A stretch of 64,000 nucleotides of DNA from Labilibaculum manganireducens (GCF_002843385.1 NZ_MVDE01000006.1:124001-188000), one strand, 5' to 3'. Shown: positions 9,982 through 18,980, counted from the stretch's first letter. Notes: generated from the sequence alone by a model not told the origin. Program-made: numbers and translations.

Positions 9982-11112
9982 CTATTTAGCAGCAATGCAT
10001 TGAGTGTCAATATTTAGTTTTGGCTCGAAAAGATTTGCGATCTTTTCCCATCGTACCATTTTGAAGTTTTGGGCAATTGATTTTTCATCCTTTTTATTAA
10101 ACCCATCCTGAACAACAAACATTCCTTCCGGGAATTTTTCTCCGAGATTTAGATTAATGGCCTCAATACCGTCTGTTTCTTCTGCACCATCAATCACCCC
10201 ATCACCAATTCTAAAACTTCCTAAATAGTTGTGAGGTGCTTTTCTTTCAAATACAGCATAAGAATAGTTTCCCTGACTGGAGGCAATTAAGTATCCGGAT
10301 CCGTTCGATTGCTTGTAAATGCACAAACCTTCGATGTCCTCATAAATGTTTTCATTTTGATCTACCGTACTCTGAGAAAGAAGCTCAAATCCTTTTGTAC
10401 TGTTTGGATCTATTGATATTTTCCAAATTCCTTTGGCTTCCTCTCCTATAAAAAGTATACCAGCCTCGTCGTCGGAAACCATTCCTTCTGTTTTACTGGC
10501 AAGTTTTAGTCGTCGAACCAATTTCGCGGAAATCTTTTTGCCTTCCGGCATGATTTCCCATTGTTCAATATTTCCAAAAGTGCTGTTCACAAAGGCGTAA
10601 AGTTGATCCTGACTTTTAGACAGGCAAAAACCATAAACTTCATCTTTCATTTCAACAGGAATGGCATTTTCAAATCGATGTAAACTACCGTCTTTTTCAA
10701 TGCTGTAGAAATCCAGAGTGTTTGAGCTTCGGTTCGAACAGGCTGCAATATCAATTGAATCCTGCCCATTTTTAATGTTTTGGCGGACGTCAACATTATT
10801 CATGTTGCCATCAGCATAGTAAAACAGTTCATTGCCATCTAAATCATATACAGCTAAACCGCCTTTTTTATCTGTACCTATAATTCTACTTTGTTCCGAA
10901 GAGTCAGGGTTTACCCATATTGCAGGGTCATCAGCAGCATCTTCGGTTGCCAATCTATTTTTCAGTGCATCCGTTTCGCCGTCTGCCTCAGTAACTTTTT
11001 CAATCAGTAAAGAAGCTTTTCTCGAACCTTCGCTTGAGCGATCGCATGAACAGGCAATTAGGAGTGATGCAGTTATCCCTAGCAGAATTATTGTATTTGG
11101 TCTTTTATGCAT
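9982..11112 (-). CDS. Beta-propeller phytase lipoprotein (3-phytase)
   Basis: This 376-residue protein is a probable calcium-dependent beta-propeller phytase that releases phosphate from myo-inositol hexakisphosphate. It has a lipoprotein signal peptide with lipobox 'SLLIAC' near residue 21, placing it in a membrane, probably the outer membrane. Family hallmarks are the 'DDPAIWVNPD' start of blade one, 'GTDKKGGLAVYDLDG', the 'YEDIEGLCIY' strand and 'EETDGIEAINLNLG' near the C-terminus, all rich in acidic calcium ligands. It lies 20 bases downstream of a TonB-dependent receptor gene on the same strand, so the two are almost certainly co-transcribed. The receptor would import phytate or its products. 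Confidence 0.93.
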   Translation of the reverse strand: MHKRPNTIILLGITASLLIACSCDRSSEGSRKASLLIEKVTEADGETDALKNRLATEDAADDPAIWVNPDSSEQSRIIGTDKKGGLAVYDLDGNELFYYADGNMNNVDVRQNIKNGQDSIDIAACSNRSSNTLDFYSIEKDGSLHRFENAIPVEMKDEVYGFCLSKSQDQLYAFVNSTFGNIEQWEIMPEGKKISAKLVRRLKLASKTEGMVSDDEAGILFIGEEAKGIWKISIDPNSTKGFELLSQSTVDQNENIYEDIEGLCIYKQSNGSGYLIASSQGNYSYAVFERKAPHNYLGSFRIGDGVIDGAEETDGIEAINLNLGEKFPEGMFVVQDGFNKKDEKSIAQNFKMVRWEKIANLFEPKLNIDTQCIAAK

Positions 11113-11132
11113 AATAAAACTTGTTTTTTTGC

Positions 11133-13916
11133 TTAGAAATTCATTTTTAAACCAATATTCGCTTTTGCGCCATAGTATTCAGCTTGCTTGGTGTGACTCT
11201 TGTCTCCTTGGTAGTAGCGTAAAGGTTCGTTTAAGATGTTGTTTACCGATGCGAAAATGCTGAAATTGGAATTGATGTTGTAGCCAGCGCTTACATCCAT
11301 ATGTGTTACTTTATCATAGTAACTGTCGTAGAATGCAGATTCTCCCCACTCATCAATAAAATCATCAGCATATTGTAATGATACACGTACATTAAGTTTT
11401 TTACCTTCGTAAAATAAAGACAAATTAACGTTGTTTTCCGGTGTTCCTACTATCGATAAATCTTCATTTTCTCTACCCGAAATATTCACGTTTTTCATTT
11501 TTGAATGAGTGTAGGTATAGTTGGCATAAAATCCCATATCACTTAAGAAACCTGGTAGAAAATCCAATTGTCTTTGAAAAGCAAACTCAAAACCATAAAG
11601 GTCAGCATCACCAACATTAATAGGTTGGTAGAATTTATCCCAGGTCTTCCCACTGTAGCTGAAATCTCTGTGTTCAATGGTGTTCGAAATATCACTTAAC
11701 GATTTGTAAAAGAAACCACCTGAAAGTAATCCAACATTTGAGTAGTAATGCTCAGCCATTACATCAAAGTTCATTGAGTTGGTTGGATCCAGTTTAGGAT
11801 TGCCTATTTCAATTTCATTATCTTCCTGTTTAATTTTGCTGTGTGGAACCAAATCGTAGTATTTCGGGCGTGAAATAGAGTTTGTCCAGGCTAGTTTTAG
11901 TTTAGTATTCTCGGATAGCGACAATTTTGCAATTACACTGGGAAGAATATTGGTATAGTCGTTCTTTTCTTTTGCAGTAGTACTAATCGTTGGATCACCG
12001 TCAGCAGGAATATCCAAAATTCTACCGGAATATTTTAATTTTGTTTGTTCTGCACGAAGACCAAAAATCATTTTAAGTTTTTTTCCAAAATCCTGATCCA
12101 AACGAACATATCCGGCGTAAACATCTTCTTTTGCTTCAAAGTTACCGGCTTCCTCTTCAACATTTCGGGTTTGGTTATACTGATTATCAAAATTTAATCC
12201 TCCAAGAAACTGTTTGGATGCAAAGTGTCCGGCAGCATAATTTCCAGCCATAAAATCACTTTTACTGGCATCATACTGATTGTTTAAGGCATTACTTATA
12301 AAGCCGTTTTCATCATTTGGCTCAATATCATTAAAGCTGTTGTCTCTGTTTTTCTCCTTGCTTTTTAATCTGAAACCAGTTTGAAGAGAGTTCTTGTTTT
12401 TTCCGCTAAGGATTGGAAATTTGATATCAACTTTTAAATTTTTATCAATATCCTCCGTGTATTGAAATTGTTCTGTAAGTTCTTTTAAACCAAATTCGCT
12501 GCTTAAATCTGCTAATTGAGGGTCGTTTACAGAAAACATTGGTTTTTCAGTATTCGAGAAATTAGGTGTAATCGCAACTTTCTTAGCATTTAATGTGATG
12601 TAGCGTTCATTGGGGCGATCTTCAGAAGCCTTGGAATAGCTGCCTTTCCAATCAATTTCAATAGTTCCCAAGTGGTGTTCTCCATTTAAAGCAAAGTTCA
12701 TTGTCTGCTGATCTTCCAGTCTGCGGTTCTTATTGGTTCCGCCTTTGGTCTGGCGGCGAACTTCCGTAATCCAGTTTCCATCCTTTTGCTCAATGTCTTT
12801 GTATTGCAAACGAAAACGGTTTTCCCAGTCTTTTCTGTGATTATAAATGGCTTTGAATTCGATTTTGTGATTTGGGTTAAAATTGTAATCAAAAGAAGAA
12901 GAATAGCTTTGACGAATTCGTTGAACGTAGTAGGTTCTAATCTGAAAATCGGATGTGTAGATGGCTCCCTTGTCATCTTTTTCCCACTCAGCTTCAATAT
13001 TGTCCGATCCCAGTTGATTGTCCTGGTATGAGGCAGAGAATACCATACCTAGGTTTGATTGTGTTCCTGTTTTAAAGCGGTTGCCATATAGAGCCGAAAG
13101 AATTAATTGAGGATCATCACTTAAAAAATTATATCCGGTTCCAACACGGGCAGAAATTTGTTGTTTAAATGGATTTGATCGGGTGATCAGGTTTACCGAA
13201 CCACCAATTGCATCAGCTTCCATATCCGGGGTTATCACTTTGTTTACCTCAACAGTCTGAATCATATCCGAAGGAACAAGATCAAGCTGTACCGATCGGA
13301 TTCCTGCTTCAGCAGAAGGGATACGATCGCCATTAATGGTGACAGAATTGTATTCTGAAGCAGTACCGCGAATGTGTCCAAACCGGGCTTCTCCTTGATC
13401 GTACTCCACGTTAATACCCGGTATTCTTTTCAAAGCATCACCGATATTATTATCAGGAAACTGTCCAACCTGATCGGATGAAACTATATTGGTAATGTTT
13501 ACGTTGCTTTTTTGCTGATTTAAAGCACGTGATTGTTCTTTCAGTAGTCCTTGAATCACAACTTCCTGCAATACTACACCTTCCGAAAGAGTAAAGTTTT
13601 CGGTTAGGGTAGTTGATTCTTCAAATACTATTTTTTTCTCAACACTTTCATAACCAATGTACGAAATCTTAAGAGTGTATTCTCCCGGGATGATATTGTT
13701 GATGCGATAAACTCCGTTGTTGTCTGATGCAACACCTTGGTTTGTCTCTTTTAATACTAATGTTGCCCCTGGTAATGGGTAGTCTTCAGAATCGATAACA
13801 CGACCGGTTATTGTCGCTGTTCTTTTTACGTTAATTGCATTGTTTTCGGCAATAGTGCTTGTGACCGAAAATAAGAGTACGACAAAGAGATTTAAAGTAA
13901 TAAATAATGTTTTCAT
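11133..13916 (-). CDS. TonB-dependent outer-membrane receptor (phytate-locus)
   Basis: This 927-residue protein is an energy-coupled outer-membrane importer. In order it has a signal peptide (residues 1-23), a CarboxypepD-regulatory-like beta-sandwich ('ATITGRVIDSEDYPLPGATLVLKE' region, about 33-110), a plug domain ('GDALKRIPGINVEY', about 130-245) and a 22-strand-type barrel ending in the terminal aromatic 'KMNF'. There is no SusD partner next to it, so it is not a classical SusC/SusD pair. It is the first gene of a minus-strand operon with the phytase, which makes inositol phosphates the likely cargo or regulatory cue, by inference. A 17-bp palindrome 61 bases upstream of its start may be an operator. 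Confidence 0.92.
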   Translation of the reverse strand: MKTLFITLNLFVVLLFSVTSTIAENNAINVKRTATITGRVIDSEDYPLPGATLVLKETNQGVASDNNGVYRINNIIPGEYTLKISYIGYESVEKKIVFEESTTLTENFTLSEGVVLQEVVIQGLLKEQSRALNQQKSNVNITNIVSSDQVGQFPDNNIGDALKRIPGINVEYDQGEARFGHIRGTASEYNSVTINGDRIPSAEAGIRSVQLDLVPSDMIQTVEVNKVITPDMEADAIGGSVNLITRSNPFKQQISARVGTGYNFLSDDPQLILSALYGNRFKTGTQSNLGMVFSASYQDNQLGSDNIEAEWEKDDKGAIYTSDFQIRTYYVQRIRQSYSSSFDYNFNPNHKIEFKAIYNHRKDWENRFRLQYKDIEQKDGNWITEVRRQTKGGTNKNRRLEDQQTMNFALNGEHHLGTIEIDWKGSYSKASEDRPNERYITLNAKKVAITPNFSNTEKPMFSVNDPQLADLSSEFGLKELTEQFQYTEDIDKNLKVDIKFPILSGKNKNSLQTGFRLKSKEKNRDNSFNDIEPNDENGFISNALNNQYDASKSDFMAGNYAAGHFASKQFLGGLNFDNQYNQTRNVEEEAGNFEAKEDVYAGYVRLDQDFGKKLKMIFGLRAEQTKLKYSGRILDIPADGDPTISTTAKEKNDYTNILPSVIAKLSLSENTKLKLAWTNSISRPKYYDLVPHSKIKQEDNEIEIGNPKLDPTNSMNFDVMAEHYYSNVGLLSGGFFYKSLSDISNTIEHRDFSYSGKTWDKFYQPINVGDADLYGFEFAFQRQLDFLPGFLSDMGFYANYTYTHSKMKNVNISGRENEDLSIVGTPENNVNLSLFYEGKKLNVRVSLQYADDFIDEWGESAFYDSYYDKVTHMDVSAGYNINSNFSIFASVNNILNEPLRYYQGDKSHTKQAEYYGAKANIGLKMNF

Positions 13917-13976
13917 TTTTAAGATTTTAATTTATTGATGAGCTTATTAGATATTTTTCCATAGATTTTTAAACAC

Positions 13977-13993
13977 TCAAAACTAGGTTTTGA
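13977..13993. promoter_or_regulatory. 17-bp palindrome, candidate operator between divergent genes
   Basis: TCAAAAC-TAG-GTTTTGA is a perfect inverted repeat with 7-bp arms and a 3-base centre. It lies in the divergent gap between the receptor/phytase operon (minus) and the lipoprotein gene (plus), 61 bases upstream of the receptor start. The position fits a dimeric regulator site. No known factor was matched. Confidence 0.4.
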
Positions 13994-14190
13994 TTTACGG
14001 GTAAGGATTAGCTTAGTATAATTATTTTGTAAACTTATTGTAAAATGAAAAATACGTTTATTAAGAGAATGTTATCAATTTGGAGGTTTTTAACCGCTTG
14101 ACAGGAGAGGGAGAATTGTTGGTGTTAATTCTAATTTTGAGAATTCATTTATTTTGAACAGATTTGTTATGTTCTAATATTAATTATATC

Positions 14191-15102
14191 GTGAAATATT
14201 TATTCTATTCCAGTTTATTTTCATTTCTGTTTTTAGGGGCGTGTCGTTCCAACAAATCAATTAATGAACAATTGAAAGTTTCTAATGCTTCAATTGTTTA
14301 CCAACCCATTTTGGTTTCTGATTCTCTGTCGGCTAAGGTAAATGAGCAGTCGGGCTTGATGTGGTACAAAAATTTGTTTTGGATAAACAATGATAGTGAT
14401 TGTGAACCAGTGTTATATGCCTATGATAGGGATGGAGTAATTAAAAAAGAGTTTGAAATCACTAATGCTAAAAACATTGATTGGGAGGACTTGGCTGCAG
14501 ATCAGAACTACATTTATATTGGGGATTTTGGCAATAATTTTGGTAATCGTAAAGATCTGCGTGTATTAAGACTAAAAAAAGATGACCTGGGAACTTCTGA
14601 ATTGTCAAAAGCAGAGGTTGAGATGATTGGAATAGAATGGGCTGATCAGGAGGATTTTACCAGGCATTTACAAAAACATGATTTCGACTGCGAAGCTTTT
14701 TTATCATATGGTGATTCTCTTTTCTTTTTCACAAAAAACTGGGCCAATTACAAAACCAGATTGTATTCGGCATCTAAAAATATTGAAGTTCAGAAATTAA
14801 AGGTAAAGGCTGAATTTAATGCAAATATGTTGGTTACTGGTGCTGATATCAGTTCTGATGGAAAATTGTTGGCGTTGGTTGGTTATAAAGATTATCTAAG
14901 TTATATAATTTTGTTTTATGAATTTGAAGGCACTGACTTTTTTGGAGGGAAAAGTTTGCGCATAGATCTGAGGCCTCTTGGTGGAGCACAAACCGAAGGT
15001 ATTGTTTTTGGTGAAAACGACTCTTTGTACATCTCTACAGAGCAAACTAAATTGCCCCAATCAATTTATAAAGTGGAGTACGAGCAGTGGATGAAAAACT
15101 AA
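14191..15102 (+). CDS. Lipoprotein with predicted beta-propeller-like fold, function unknown
   Basis: No named family was recognised with confidence. The best start is the GTG at 14191, because it gives a short basic N-terminus, a hydrophobic core and a lipobox 'LFLGAC' near residue 18. A TTG at 14164 is possible. The 303-residue product has repeated short strands with aspartates ('YAYDRDG', 'YIYIGDFGNNFGNRKDL', 'SSDGKLLALVGYKDY'), which suggests a six-bladed propeller of the SdiA-regulated or esterase-like type. Such folds bind calcium or hydrolyse phosphoesters, so a role in phosphorus scavenging is plausible. It is divergent from the receptor/phytase operon and converges on a nucleotidase gene, so phosphorus-related genes surround it. 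Confidence 0.7.
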   Translation: MKYLFYSSLFSFLFLGACRSNKSINEQLKVSNASIVYQPILVSDSLSAKVNEQSGLMWYKNLFWINNDSDCEPVLYAYDRDGVIKKEFEITNAKNIDWEDLAADQNYIYIGDFGNNFGNRKDLRVLRLKKDDLGTSELSKAEVEMIGIEWADQEDFTRHLQKHDFDCEAFLSYGDSLFFFTKNWANYKTRLYSASKNIEVQKLKVKAEFNANMLVTGADISSDGKLLALVGYKDYLSYIILFYEFEGTDFFGGKSLRIDLRPLGGAQTEGIVFGENDSLYISTEQTKLPQSIYKVEYEQWMKN

Positions 15103-15135
15103 AATGACCAAAGTTATTACCTTGATCATTTTGTA
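15102..15135. terminator. Bidirectional hairpin between lipoprotein and nucleotidase genes
   Basis: AAATGACCAA pairs with TTGATCATTT with one mismatch. An A run precedes it and T's follow on each strand. It sits in the 53-base gap between convergent genes. Confidence 0.65.
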
Positions 15136-15155
15136 TTTTATTGTTTGTAAAACAA

Positions 15156-16601
15156 TTATTTCATTCTAAAGTAGCGGTCGCAAACAGGATAATCCACTTG
15201 GTTGTTAATATTTTGCAGATAAGAAATCACAGTTTCTGCATCTGTCATGTTTTGAACTTGGCCAGATTCAGGGAAGTATTTGTCATATACTGCCGGAATG
15301 TAATCGTTTAGTCCAAGTTTTAGTATTGTGTCATCAGATAATCTTTGCCCTTGCATATTTCTTATTTCAATTTCTTGATCAACCTGTTGAATCTGAATGC
15401 CTGAATAGTAAAATCCTGATCCGCTTCCTGCCAGAAATTTTTTAATGCCAAGAACCGTCATTTCATAAATAACCGTTCCGTTGCTAAAAGGAGTAATTTC
15501 GTAAATTTCTCTTTTGGTGATATCGCCTTCGTTTAAGTTTGACCGAATTCCGCCGGTATTCTGAAAACAAACATCAACACCCATTTGAATTCGTAATGCA
15601 TCTGTATAAAAACAGCCAACCATACTTGTATTATGATCTCTTTTTGAAACCCCGATTACTTCTGTTAAATAGTCTTGATTGTTGTATCCATCAATTGTTG
15701 TTTTTAATTCAGAATCATATTCTTGATATGTGTTTAAATTAATTAGTTCGTCGGTAATTGATTCTATTTTTTTGTTGATAATGGTAACTGATATCTTTCC
15801 AAGATAATTTAGATTGCTGCCAGCCTGATAAATAGGTATTCCATTTACTTTAGTGTTAATTTTATCATGACTATGCCCTCCAATAATTAAATCGAAATAG
15901 GGAAACTTGTTGGCTAGCTGAACATCTCCTAATATTTGGTCATTGCCATTGTATCCTAAGTGGCTAAGAGCAATATATATATCTGACTCTTCCTCATTTT
16001 TAACGTTTGAATAGAGAGAAACAATGTCTTCAGGCCGGTCGAAATGAAATTGTTTAACTCTCCAAGGATGAGTTGATGGGATTGTTGCATCTTTTTTTCC
16101 ATTGGTTTCAATTAAACCCAGGAAAGTTATTTTGATATTTTCCTGGGTAATGGTTTTGTATTCAAATGGCTCCGGAATATCTGTAGTTCCCTTGTCCACA
16201 TTTGCACAAACCCAGGCAAAATTGGACTGTTCCATTCTGTCTTTTAGAATTTCGGGCCCGTAATCAAACTCGTGATTTCCCAAAACGGCAACATCAAACC
16301 CAATTTTATTCATCACATCAATCATTGGATATCCTTTTTCAGGATGATTGTCAACAGTGGGATTTCCTGAAAACAGATCACCACCGGAAACTACGATCAC
16401 ATTGGTTGATTCTCTCTCTTTATCAACGATTTGTTTAATTTTTGAGAAATTATCCAATTGACCGTGCGCATCATTTATACAAAAAATGGTCAATTCCTTT
16501 GGCGTGAAGTCAGTAGGATTATCTGGCGAATTACTGTCTTTGGAACAAGATGCAAACGCGAAAATAAACAGGTAGAGAAGTAAGAATTTAATGTTTTTCA
16601 T
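15156..16601 (-). CDS. 5'-nucleotidase/metallophosphatase lipoprotein (UshA-like)
   Basis: This exported dimetal phosphoesterase probably removes phosphate from nucleotides outside the inner membrane. The ATG at 16601 is preferred over the upstream in-frame ATG at 16709, because only it begins with a lipoprotein signal peptide ('FAFASC' lipobox near residue 19). The product is 481 residues. Metallophosphatase motifs appear in order: 'INDAHGQLDN', 'GGDLFSG', 'GNHEFDYG' and 'GGHSHD', spanning about residues 40-270. They are followed by the C-terminal 5'-nucleotidase domain ('NTGGIRSNL', 'EITPFSNG') with substrate-binding aromatics. Together with the phytase operon it forms a phosphorus-acquisition neighbourhood. 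It is transcribed away from queE. Confidence 0.92.
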   Translation of the reverse strand: MKNIKFLLLYLFIFAFASCSKDSNSPDNPTDFTPKELTIFCINDAHGQLDNFSKIKQIVDKERESTNVIVVSGGDLFSGNPTVDNHPEKGYPMIDVMNKIGFDVAVLGNHEFDYGPEILKDRMEQSNFAWVCANVDKGTTDIPEPFEYKTITQENIKITFLGLIETNGKKDATIPSTHPWRVKQFHFDRPEDIVSLYSNVKNEEESDIYIALSHLGYNGNDQILGDVQLANKFPYFDLIIGGHSHDKINTKVNGIPIYQAGSNLNYLGKISVTIINKKIESITDELINLNTYQEYDSELKTTIDGYNNQDYLTEVIGVSKRDHNTSMVGCFYTDALRIQMGVDVCFQNTGGIRSNLNEGDITKREIYEITPFSNGTVIYEMTVLGIKKFLAGSGSGFYYSGIQIQQVDQEIEIRNMQGQRLSDDTILKLGLNDYIPAVYDKYFPESGQVQNMTDAETVISYLQNINNQVDYPVCDRYFRMK

Positions 16602-16752
16602 TGTGTGATTTGATCTGTAAGTATAATTGTGTGTTATTTTTTGTAAGATTAAGGAAAAATTTAAACTCATCATAATGTGTTTGTCTTTAAAGAATATATT
16701 TAAAAGCATTTATTGTAAACGAGAATCAGTTTAAATAATATTCCTATTTGAT

Positions 16753-16782
16753 TTTGAAATCCTTAAAAAGCGTGTAATTTTG
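16753..16782 (+). promoter_or_regulatory. Candidate Bacteroidota promoter for queE
   Basis: TTTG at 16753-16756 and TAATTTTG at 16775-16782 match the -33 TTTG and -7 TAnnTTTG boxes of the Bacteroidota primary sigma factor, with an 18-base spacer. This would give a leader of about 35 bases before queE. Confidence 0.5.
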
Positions 16783-16823
16783 TATCCCGGTTTACTGAAC
16801 AACCAAAAATTAGGATTTTATCA

Positions 16824-17477
16824 TTGGTTAAGAAGAACGATTTGAAAGACAAGTACAAAGAAATATTCGATAAAGGAACAGATTTACCTCTGGTTGAGGA
16901 TTTCTATACCATACAGGGTGAAGGATATCACACAGGAAAGCCTGCTTATTTTATTCGTATTGGAGGATGTGATATCGGTTGCCGGTGGTGCGACAGTAAG
17001 ATTTCATGGAATCCTGCAGAACATCGCCTGATTTCTGTTGAAGAGGTCGTTCGAAAAGCTGTTGAATCGCCTGCCAAAGCAGTAGTTGTAACAGGAGGAG
17101 AGCCTTCGCTGTATAACTTGGAACCACTGTGTACTGAATTAAAGAAGCACAATATTGAAAATTTCCTGGAAACTTCTGGGGCATACGAGATAAGTGGGGA
17201 ATGGGATTGGATTTGTTTATCGCCTAAGAGAAATAAATTGCCTGTACCATCTTCTTATGAAAAAGCAAATGAGCTGAAAGTTATTATTTTCGATTTAGAA
17301 AAAGATTTTGAATGGGCTGAGGAGTTATCAAAAAATGTAGGAGATGATTGCCTGTTGTATTTGCAGTCGGAGTGGAGTCAGTATGTTCACAATATAAAAC
17401 CAATTGTAGAATACGTAAAGAACAATCCAAAATGGAATATCTCCTTACAGTCGCACAAGTTTATGAGAATACCGTAA
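16824..17477 (+). CDS. queE: 7-carboxy-7-deazaguanine synthase QueE (radical SAM)
   Basis: QueE converts 6-carboxy-tetrahydropterin to 7-carboxy-7-deazaguanine in queuosine precursor synthesis, using an iron-sulfur cluster and S-adenosylmethionine. The 217-residue protein starts with TTG at 16824; no in-frame ATG is present before the conserved 'FYTIQGEGYHTGKPAYF' segment. The cluster motif is CX3CX2C (C49, C53, C56) in 'GGCDIGCRWCDS'. The glycine-rich 'VVTGGEPSLYNL' binds SAM. The gene stands alone between the divergent nucleotidase gene and its own strong terminator at 17502. Other queuosine genes (queC, queD, queF) are not in the window. Confidence 0.93.
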   Translation: MVKKNDLKDKYKEIFDKGTDLPLVEDFYTIQGEGYHTGKPAYFIRIGGCDIGCRWCDSKISWNPAEHRLISVEEVVRKAVESPAKAVVVTGGEPSLYNLEPLCTELKKHNIENFLETSGAYEISGEWDWICLSPKRNKLPVPSSYEKANELKVIIFDLEKDFEWAEELSKNVGDDCLLYLQSEWSQYVHNIKPIVEYVKNNPKWNISLQSHKFMRIP

Positions 17478-17501
17478 CGGGCAATATAGGATATTTAAAA
17501 G

Positions 17502-17530
17502 GCTGAATCAATTGTTGATTCAGCTTTTTT
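17502..17530 (+). terminator. Rho-independent terminator after queE
   Basis: A 10-bp perfect stem (GCTGAATCAA/TTGATTCAGC) with a 3-base loop is followed by six T's, 24 bases after the queE stop. Confidence 0.92.
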
Positions 17531-17612
17531 AGTTTTGATGAAGAAATGCAATTCGAAAAGTTAATTGAATTATTTTTTCTTGACTACTATTTAGCATGGG
17601 ACAATAGAATAG

Positions 17613-17645
17613 AAAAAGGCAATCAGAAAATCTGACTGCCTTTTT
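17613..17645 (-). terminator. Terminator of the outer-membrane barrel gene
   Basis: Read on the minus strand, AAAAAGGCAGTCAGA pairs with TCTGATTGCCTTTTT (one mismatch) around a short loop, ending in a T run. It lies just downstream of the minus-strand gene ending at 17692. Confidence 0.8.
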
Positions 17646-17691
17646 ACCAGCTTCCAAAGAAGCTTCACTTTGGGTTAGTGTGGTTATGTGG

Positions 17692-18444
17692 TTAGAACGA
17701 AACTCCGAATACAAGGAATAGATTTTCTGCCATCGGGTTAGCGATAACAGAAGCTGATACTGGTAAAGAGAATTTATCGGTAATTGCAATTTCTTTTGAT
17801 GCAGTGAATCCCATGTTTACAAAACCAGCAGTATCTCCGTAAAAGCCTGACTCACCTTTCGATTCGTCTGCATCTATTGGAGTAAAACCTGCAAATAAAT
17901 CAATAGCTACTTCTTTATATTTAAAGCCATAGCCCAATTCAATATAAAGTGAGTTTTGCTGATCACCATTTGTATCTTGGTCAGCACCCCAGAAATTCAT
18001 GGCAGCTAATATGCTAATTGGAAATCCGTCACTCCCGTTAAAAGCTAAAGTAGCTTCCATGATATGTCCGGTAGATGCTTTTTTGTAATCAAAATAGCTG
18101 TTGTTAACAGCAATTCCATCGGTTGGGAAAAAATAGTCAGTAACAGTAGCAGTGAATAGATCATCTGCAAAAGTGTAGGATGCATAAAGATCGGCTTCGG
18201 CTCCGTCAGCACCATTCTGTGCGTAAGATCCCCAAGCTCCAAGAGCGAAACCACCATTGCTGTATTCAACCGAAGGCTGGATTACCGGGCCTGTTGAAAA
18301 CTGAGTTCCTCTCCAAACATATCTGTTCATTAAATCCGCTCCAAACGAAATTTCTCCGTTTCCTGATTCTTCCTGTGCAAACAGGCTTCCTGTTACTACA
18401 AGAGTACCTATAAGTAATGCGAAAAATTTTCTTGCTTTCAACAT
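17692..18444 (-). CDS. Outer-membrane beta-barrel protein, TorF-like putative porin
   Basis: This 250-residue protein is secreted (signal peptide about residues 1-23, ending 'SLFAQ') and consists of alternating amphipathic strands with glycine-, tyrosine- and tryptophan-rich turns. It ends in a terminal phenylalanine ('LVFGVSF'), the usual C-terminal signature of outer-membrane barrels. The opening 'FGADLMNRYVWRGTQFSTGP' strand resembles the TorF/TIGR02001 family of putative porins, whose substrate is unknown. It is monocistronic, with its own terminator and a long upstream noncoding region. The barrel call is secure; a specific transport role is not. Confidence 0.78.
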   Translation of the reverse strand: MLKARKFFALLIGTLVVTGSLFAQEESGNGEISFGADLMNRYVWRGTQFSTGPVIQPSVEYSNGGFALGAWGSYAQNGADGAEADLYASYTFADDLFTATVTDYFFPTDGIAVNNSYFDYKKASTGHIMEATLAFNGSDGFPISILAAMNFWGADQDTNGDQQNSLYIELGYGFKYKEVAIDLFAGFTPIDADESKGESGFYGDTAGFVNMGFTASKEIAITDKFSLPVSASVIANPMAENLFLVFGVSF

Positions 18445-18531
18445 AGTAATAGATTTTAGATTAATAAATGTGGTAAATAGTTAATATGAATAAAATGTGG
18501 TTTCTAATTGTTTTATGAATTTTGCTAACCC

Positions 18532-18556
18532 ACCCCCTCTTTTGAAGGGGGTGGTG
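18532..18556. repeat. REP-like G/C-rich palindrome
   Basis: CCACCCCCT and AGGGGGTGG form a 9-bp perfect stem with a 7-base loop in otherwise AT-rich DNA. It is similar in style to the palindromes near 27.2, 30.9 and 54.6 kb. Confidence 0.55.
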
Positions 18557-18650
18557 TTGGCTTGAATCAACTAATTTCTATCCTAACCCTAATATGATGG
18601 GGTTTCGATTTCAAAAGTATGAAAAAAAATTACAATTGCTATTTTAAAAA

Positions 18651-18741
18651 GGGGTGTTTGTTGAAAAAAATGCATTTTTATCAATGCAAAGGTTTTAAAT
18701 GAGGGGGTGTTGTTGAAAAAAAAGTATTTTAATCGATTGTG
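18651..18741. repeat. Two-copy direct repeat upstream of rubrerythrin
   Basis: Copy one starts at 18651 and copy two at 18704. Both read GGGGTGTT, then (T)GTTGA, then an A run and an ATTTT-ATC core, with a few mismatches. The copies are 53 bases apart. They could be binding sites or remnants of a mobile repeat. Confidence 0.4.
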
Positions 18742-18948
18742 AGGTGTTTTTAAGGTTAAAATTGATTAACTGTTGATGATGTTCAGGGGAATGGGTTAAT
18801 TAAGTTTATGCTTGTGGAATTTTTAATTTGGGTTCGTTTGGAACCGGACTAAAATTGAAGTTTAGGGGAGTCTTATTTTTTATTGATTATAAATTATGAT
18901 GTTTTAGCAGGAATCTTTATTGTGTCTTGTTAAAAATCAAGATATTCG

Positions 18949-18963
18949 TATAGTGAAACTATA
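18949..18963. promoter_or_regulatory. Palindrome TATAGT-GAA-ACTATA, candidate operator of rubrerythrin
   Basis: A perfect inverted repeat with 6-bp arms ends 17 bases before the rubrerythrin start codon. The position would allow a repressor to block transcription or translation initiation. A peroxide-responsive regulator is a reasonable guess, but no regulator was identified. Confidence 0.35.
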
Positions 18964-18980
18964 TTCAATAAATAGAAACA

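Larger units (their letters stand above)
18445..18980. other. 536-base noncoding region between the barrel gene and rubrerythrin
   Basis: It holds a G/C-rich hairpin at 18532-18556 (CCACCCCCT/AGGGGGTGG arms). Two copies of a roughly 37-base direct repeat follow, each starting GGGGTGTT, near 18651 and 18704. A TATAGT-GAA-ACTATA palindrome lies at 18949-18963 just before rubrerythrin. The rest is AT-rich with no ORF of coding character. Confidence 0.6.
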
